Positions 58,081 to 64,000 of a stretch of DNA of 64,000 nucleotides are shown one piece after another. The stretch spans positions 156,184,492 to 156,248,491 of the forward strand of contig OU612047.1 in NCBI GenBank assembly GCA_914767935.1, read 5' to 3'. The notes under the pieces were generated by a model, which was not told the DNA's origin, ran no database searches, and was given only the letters and a program-made list of their open reading frames with translations. Every line of letters begins with the position of its first letter. Within the stretch, counting starts at the first letter, position 1. This stretch comes from Coremacera marginata (lineage: Eukaryota; Arthropoda; Insecta; Diptera; Sciomyzidae). Both the position numbers and the translations under genes were made by a program.

Positions 58081-59029
58081 TGATTGTTATTTATTAAAAG
58101 AAAAATACTCATATCAATGTATCATGTATTCATTTTAACGCCTCTAATATGTTCATAGCAACAGACATGTTGTTCAGTTTAAGCTATTCTTCATATAACC
58201 GCTTAAATTTAATTTAAGATGCTTTCAGGTAGATGTGCTTGAAGGGTTTGTAAGAATATATAAATATACCTCCTCTGAAAAGTACAACTTGCTAAGTGAG
58301 CACACAAATTTTGATGTCTTCATAACATAACTTCCCAACATTATGTTTTTGCCTTCTCAGCCATTATAAGTCAATTTACAATTTTCGGCTCAACATTTTT
58401 AAAACCATACTACAAAAGTATACTTTAAATATTCAGACATAAAAAGTGCATTATAATAAATCAATAATGAGTGTGCAGAACAAGGATCTGACTCAACATG
58501 GAAAAACATGACAAAAACTTGAGCACTTTTTTTTAATAATTGTTATAAAATCAACATGTGGGGGCCATCGGCATCGATGTAACACAAATTTGAACAACAC
58601 GTTCAGGCACACAAACACACACATACACACATGCACATTCACACACACACATAAACATCCCCTCATATACTTACTTACGTATACAAATACAGACAACTTT
58701 TTGGAAATGTTTACCTAAGTGCCCATCACTGCCACTTTTTATATCCACTGTAAAGAAGAGCGGCTCATCAGCATTTAAGGTGATATAAAATTTCGTGTTT
58801 GCTACCAATTAAGTATATTGCTGTTGTTGTTATGGTTGGCGAATAAAATAGAATTAAGTGAGGGACATCTATGTAGGCCATTGGTAATAATAAAAGTTAA
58901 CCAACTGATACAGTGTTAATAGAGACAAATGCAAATTTAAGCAAATTTATCATTAAAATTAAGTGGAAAACGAATGTAAATAAAAGCTTACAAGATGAAA
59001 ATAGTACTACAGATCGGGGAAAGCAGTGT

Positions 59030-59062
<33 letters not shown>

Positions 59063-59195
59063 GTAGAAATAGCAAGATAGAAATACAATTTAATGACATA
59101 ATAAGGGGCATGTAAAGCTATTAAAGCCTATTTAAGCAAAAAAATAGCATGAAAGTACCCATTAAAAAAGTATCTTGACACCTTTAAAGATTCTA
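58081..59195. other. Non-genic stretch with microsatellites
   Basis: CA-rich tract at about 58600-58650 and a compound (TG)n(AG)n tract at about 59026-59062. No supportable gene. Confidence 0.5.
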
Positions 59196-60830
59196 TTGGG
59201 TGTACAAATAAGTTTTAAGGATTTGTTTTATTTATAACTTTGAAGCTTTATTTATAACTTTAAAGATAAGTTGGTAAAATATATTTTATGCAAAGTTTTG
59301 TTCTATCGTTAGCTACGACTTTTCCCCTTCTATCAGGCAACATACAGATTTCGCTTTGAAAAAATTCCTCTACTTTTGAGACGATCCAAGAATCAACCCA
59401 ATTTTTGGCTTCTTCGTTAGTAGTGAAGTGCTGCTCGACCAGTATTAGTTGAAAGAAGTTGTGGTGAATACGACGGTTGGGATAGTACACTCAGTACTAT
59501 CACAGTACTGGGGTGTTGCACTCAGAAAAATGTGTGCTGTCAGAAAAACTGTTCTGGACTGTTAATAATTTGTTTTTCAAAACCTGTTGAACGAAAGATT
59601 TTTCCATTGGCTAAACTGTTTAACTGGCAAAATGGGTGAGTGTTTAGGTTCAATTCAACAGTTACGGTTGCCAAAATTCGATTTTGTTTCACTATTAAGG
59701 GAAAGGCTGTTGAACGAAAGGTTCTTCCTTTAGCTAAACAGTCTAACCGGTCAAATGCAACATTTTCAGCCTTTGATTTGACAGCTGCGGCTCTCAAATT
59801 TCGCTGTTGTGGCCTGCAAAGAGCGAATGGCTTGCCAAATATGATTTTGTACTGGTACTGTTGATGGCGAGGAGTGAATAACAAAGACGAGGTAAAAATG
59901 AAACTGGTTTCGTGCTGATACGAAATTTTCTTCGGCTGTCGTCGCTGTGCAAGCTTTTGGCGATCAATCGTTTGCAATATATAAGTTTGTGCTTGTGGTG
60001 TTGATGGCGAGGAGAAATTACAAAGGAGAAGTAAAAATAAACTAGTCTCATGTTGACATGAAGTCTTCTTCGGCTGTTGTTGCTGTTATTTCGTCGTTAG
60101 TCATTGGAAAGTGCAGTTCATGATATTATGCGAAAATAATTGAAGTCTGTTTTATAGCCAAATAAGTGTTAGTTCTATAATATTGAAACACAAATTATTT
60201 AAAACAATTTATCTGCAGAATTGATGAACAAAAGAAAATAACTGAAATTAATTAAAGTGAATGATTTTGATATCGAGTCACTACAGGACCCTGATGCCGA
60301 TAATTTATAATTTATAGCAATTTAATGTGCAAAGGTGCAGCACCTAAGCAAACAAAGAAAGGAAACTTTTCAAGTTGTGATTTTGAACAACAACTATTAC
60401 CGATGTTTCAAATTTTAAGACTTTTAAGTGAACAGTCCAGACTGTTATTTCAAATGAACAACATTCACTTTAACTCTAACAGTGAGCACCATTACTTCAA
60501 CAGTCCGGACAGTTCTTTAAAAAAAAAAAACAAATAGCAACGTTACCCCAACTGTTAAGACTGTTACTACAACCATCCAGTTTATTGTTGCAAAACCAAC
60601 AAACAGGACTGCTTTTATTAAAGGTAGGGACTGTTGCATCAACACTTTCAACCGTAGAATGGGACTTGACTTGATTTGATTTGAAAACTGTTGTGTCAGC
60701 CTACTTTTTCCTTGATTTAACAGTCTTTTTTTCTGAGTGTGGTAACGTTCCCCAGTGCTGGTTTCGTTAGGCTGAAGAAGCTCATGGTAGATCACTCCGA
60801 GCTGATCTCACTATATGCACAGAATAAGCC
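59196..60830 (-). pseudogene. mariner transposase relic C, with TIR, split by an insertion
   Basis: Minus strand. A TTGGGTGTACAAATAAGT terminal repeat lies at 59196-59213, preceded by TA. The C-terminus near 59475-59260 reads EQHFTTNEEAKNWVDSWIVS, KVEEFFQSEICMLPDR and GKVVAND. An upstream piece at 60830-60740 reads LCI, two stops (WW in the family), DQLGVIYHELLQPNET and STGERYHTQ, the region after the second catalytic Asp. The two pieces are separated by a 1.2-kb TIR element and by lost sequence (the block with the third Asp). N-terminus absent. Dead. Confidence 0.75.
59519..60739. mobile_element. 1.2-kb TIR element inserted in mariner C
   Basis: Ends CACTCAGAAAAA (59519) and TTTTTCTGAGTG (to 60739) are perfect 12-bp inverted repeats, at the point where the mariner frame is lost. 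The interior has two pairs of direct repeats: TTGAACGAAAGATTTTTCCA / TTGAACGAAAGGTTCTTCCT (about 59587 and 59710) and GTTGATGGCGAGGAG (about 59860 and 60000). No transposase. Target duplication is not clear. The frames at 59540-59977 and 59794-60051 are not recognisable proteins. Confidence 0.6.
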
Positions 60831-61800
60831 CCATCACACGATTTGATGCAGATTTTGACAGATTTTGCCTTTGAAGCAGTGATGATCAACGCACGTTTCA
60901 AACAACAACAAAGAGAGCTTTCCGAGTGCACAGCTTTACACTAAAACAAACAGTTGTTAAAAGCTCTCACAACATCTGGTGCAAGGGAATATTGTCGAGA
61001 CTTGTATTTTTAATATAAAGTTTTACTTTTGTGTTTGCTTTTTGCTTTATTAACAAAGAAAACATTAAAAAGATCAAAAAAAGGTAGAACTGATGAATAG
61101 AATGTATTAATGTTTTTTTTTTAACCGACTTTTTTTTAAATTAAATTCTAAAAATTCTAAAAAATTAGAGTCTATAAAATACTATAAAAATTTTCCGAAA
61201 ATAAATATTGTGCACATACACTTTCCTTAAACATTGCAAAATATTTAATTCATAAATAGAACCGGGTATATTAATACCTGGCGTAATTTCAGATTGTATT
61301 TTTAAAAATTTTGTCATCAGTCAAGAAATAACTTATTTTCTTCACACTTCAAATAATATTTTACTTTAATGATGTTAGTTTATATTCACGATTGAATTAT
61401 TTTTTCAAAAATTTAAATTTTTTCATCATTATTTTGAAATTGACAGCCACAAAGTTTTATTCAGCAATTTTATATTTTATTCAGCATGTGAGTGTGCATT
61501 TTAGTGTACACAAATTTTGTGCACAATTACAAAATAGAACCCCAGAACTCAGTGCATTAGAAATAGAAACAGCCACAAACGTTTGCAGCATAGGGGTATA
61601 AATATTTAAAATAAATTATGAAGAAATTAATGTTTTTCTTTTTGGTACCCATAGCCCACATAAAAAAAACACAAGTATATTACATTTAAATGCCTTTTCG
61701 CAGAGAATTTGGGGGTTTCAGCCCCCAAATCAGCCTCCCCCCGAACCCGTGCCAGCATTTAGAGTAGAGTAAGAAAGAGTGATATTGAGGTGAAGGTTTT
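60831..61800. other. Non-genic stretch
   Basis: No supportable gene. Poly-T near 61112-61133; a pyrimidine/purine patch with CCCCCAAATCAGCCTCCCCC near 61721. Confidence 0.4.
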
Positions 61801-61989
61801 TATTAGAAGAAATTTGTTAGTTTAGTTTATTGAGTGTTTCGTTTTCTAATACAAAAGATATAATAATCTTAATATAGTATTAGTGATATTTTGTTCATGA
61901 TCAGCGGAGGTAATATAATATTAATTATAACTTAATTATAACTTAAAACTATTAAGGAAAAGAATAAAATAAAAAGTTAGAGTTAAAAA

Positions 61990-64000
61990 ACTAGGATAAC
62001 GCAATTTTTAAATCATTGTAGTACTTAAAACCGTTGTATTCGTATAATGTAATGTCGGGCCAGCCGAACAAGTATTGATAATTAATTTTAAACAATTTTC
62101 GGAAACTATAAGTGAAAACATAAAAAGAAAACAAAGAGAAATAATTATAAAGTTTAGCTTTGAATTGCACGGGATTAGTAACAGATTTAATATTGGCAGG
62201 TAGAGAATTCCACAGACGAATTGAATTTATATAGAATTGCCTCTCCGAAATCAAATGAGTATGCCTTAATTGTATAATTTGAGTTGATCTATTTGATCTG
62301 AGAAAGCGTAGTCGGTCATGTAAATATTTAGGTTCTTTGTAGACAAGTATTTTCTGTAAAAACACAAGTACTTTGAATTTTAATAAATTGTCGAAAGTCA
62401 TATTGAAAATTTGTCTAGAAAACGTGGAAATGTGATCCGATCGCCTAAGTCCAAAAATATAACGTGAGATGTTGTTATAAATAACGTTAAGTTTCTGTCT
62501 GCTTATAGAGTCACAATTAGCGTATAATTCACACCCATATAGTAGAGTAGGTATTAGGTATGTTTTTGCCAAGAGGAGCCTTATTCTGCGAGGAGTGAAA
62601 TATTGTGTAACCCAAAGTGTACGAAGCATGCCGTAAATTTTACCAACAGTGCAGTTTATATGATTATTCCAAGATAGGAGTCTATTGAAAGTAATACCGA
62701 GGTTTTTCGCGGTTTCCACAAAAACAATGTTCGATCCATTAAGAGTCAATGAAGGTATGAGAGACTGATCAATTTTCTTTTTATAAACAACAATACATTT
62801 AGATTTTTTTGGATTTAAACACAATCCATTCTTAAGCGCCCAGTCATTAATTTTGCATAAGTCTTCATTGATACTTTTGACACAGTTATTCATGGAGTCT
62901 AAGTCGCAACTTGCATAAAGTTGAACGTCGTCAGCGTACATGTGCAATTTACAAAAATTCAACACTTTGGGCAGGTCGTTAACATAAATGGAAAACAATA
63001 ATGGTCCTAACAGAGAACCTTGCGGAACACCTCTTGAGACTGCGATAAATTTAGACGTAACATTATTCACAGATACTGCTTGAGACCGATCTCGTAAATA
63101 TGACGACACTAAATTAGACGCAGACAATGAACAATTATACATATTTACTAGCTTAGAAGACAAGATATCATGATCAACTGTGTCGAAAGCTTTGGAGTGG
63201 TCAAGAAGGGTCAAAAAAGTTACTTTGCTGGCATCAAAATTTACTCGTATGTCTTCGGTTACATCTATCAGTGCCGTAATGCAACTACGTTTCGGCCTGT
63301 AGCCAGATTGACGGTCGGTTAAAAGACCGTTATCACAGAAATGCTTGTTTAGCTGTTTGCACATCAAGTCTTCAAAACTTTAGAAATAAATGGTAAGATT
63401 GCAATTGGCCTATATTCATTTGCAGCTTTCACTATTGGAATTATTTTAGCTTTTTTCCAGCAAGATGGGTAGATCGATTTTGTTAATATTGAATTAAAAA
63501 TAAAGGTAAATATTGGTAAGGGTCTTGGTAGCAAAGCTTTTATAAATATTGGATGAATTTTATCAAAACCTATAGCATTTGATTTAATGGACAGAAAACT
63601 ATTGTGTTGACCAACTTGATGTGTTAAAGTTGGTCAACACAACTGAAACTAAAGCTAATATCACAGTTATTATCACAGATGGAATTTTCATAAACATTGG
63701 TTTGTATCACAGGCATAGGAATGTTAACAAAATTGCTGTTAAGCTCGTCCACATTTATTGCACTTAATGAATCAGTTTTCTTACTGACACCAATGTCACG
63801 AATCAAACTCCAAGTCTGCTTACTGCCTACAGCATTGCTGAATTTGTTTTCATAAAATTTGGTTTTAGCTGTTTTAATAGCCCAAGTAACTTCGTTTCTT
63901 TTTTGCTTAAATTGGCTATGGAGTTCAGCAGTTTTGAACCGCTTCCAGCGATTGTAAGCAGAGTTACGTTGTTGAATTAGTGTTTTTATAGTACCGTTAA
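61990..64000 (-). mobile_element. Non-LTR retrotransposon, RT region, runs off the window end
   Basis: Minus-strand LINE coding from beyond 64000 down to the stop at 61991. It belongs to the same broad group as the copies at 1003 and 27425 (shared C-terminal pattern RLRFLRSNRST, FYINSIRLWNSLP) but is clearly diverged. Its upstream part (64000-63624) reads RNSAYNRWKRFKTAELHSQF and SKQTWSLIRDIGVSKK, the linker before RT. There are at least two frame changes, near 63375 and near 63615. The 3' UTR and tail are somewhere below 61990, end not determined. Confidence 0.8.
61991..63367 (-). pseudogene. Reverse transcriptase and C-terminal tail of the 62-64 kb LINE
   Basis: Open for about 458 residues: DRQSGYRPKRSCITALIDV, TLLDHSKAFDTVDHDIL (first palm Asp; usual LDFSKAFD, here LDHSKAFD), SRGVPQGSLLGPLLFSIYVN, HMYADDVQLYAS (the YADD catalytic box), AKNLGITFNRLLSWNNHI, PTLLYGCELYANCD and RLWNSLPANIK. 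The catalytic acids are present, so this section was under selection until recently, but the N-terminal RT part (KIIPIVKAANEYRPIAILPF near 63480-63390) is in another frame. The apparent start at 63367 is not a true start. Confidence 0.85.

Noticed and set aside
61721..61745. Possible splice or G-quadruplex signal in the C-rich patch
   Set aside because: Too short and without G-tract spacing that would support a quadruplex; no adjoining exon.
1..64000. CRISPR arrays, bacterial operons, riboswitches
   Set aside because: The sequence is eukaryotic; the tandem arrays are contiguous repeats without unique spacers.

Overview
The window looks like intergenic chromosome from a higher dipteran, probably a tephritid-type fruit fly. 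It is AT-rich and full of poly-A/T runs. It has one intact, intronless-looking housekeeping gene with insect-style AATAAA poly(A) signals. The rest is dominated by insect transposon classes: mariner, Tc1, Transib, Harbinger-like, Helitron/Helentron, foldback elements, non-LTR retrotransposons and a tRNA-derived SINE. The order Diptera is a confident inference; the family and species are not shown by the sequence.

The only convincing cellular gene is Rpb5 (9620-10252, +), the RNA polymerase I/II/III subunit RPABC1. It sits between a 2-kb Helitron (6575-8581) and a 6.9-kb foldback element (11158-18012). Every other protein-like stretch is mobile-element coding sequence, nearly always broken.

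Layout. 1-6.6 kb: a LINE 3' end, a short TIR element, and the RNase H-bearing 3' part of another LINE with a (TTAGG)n-like tail. 6.6-8.6 kb: a non-autonomous Helitron built of internal repeats. 9.6-10.3 kb: Rpb5. 11.2-18.0 kb: a foldback element whose arms are tandem arrays in opposite orientation, with three small TIR elements in its interior. 18.8-24.2 kb: TIR elements, two mariner relics, and a Harbinger-like element with a Myb/SANT mini-ORF. 26.9-31.5 kb: a TIR element, then a palindromic foldback split by a LINE, then a Tc1 relic split by a SINE with perfect target-site duplication. 35.3-37.4 kb: a 2.2-kb heptanucleotide array. 37.9-38.5 kb: an RTE-type LINE end. 39.2-39.8 kb: a pentanucleotide array. 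40.6-43.9 kb and 48.5-50.2 kb: two elements I assign to Transib, the RAG1-related transposase superfamily. 46.8-51.8 kb: a nest in which a foldback element contains a TTAA-flanked DNA transposon, which contains both a Helentron and one Transib. 55.5-56.1 kb: a third probable Transib relic. 59.2-60.8 kb: a mariner relic with an inserted TIR element. 62-64 kb: a LINE running off the window end.

The most interesting material is the Transib pair (TIRs beginning CACAG, one copy starting with the seven bases of the V(D)J recombination heptamer, the other flanked by a perfect 5-bp CGACG duplication), the nested stack at 46.8-51.8 kb, and the two large foldback elements. All family assignments are by reading motifs and repeats; no database search was possible.
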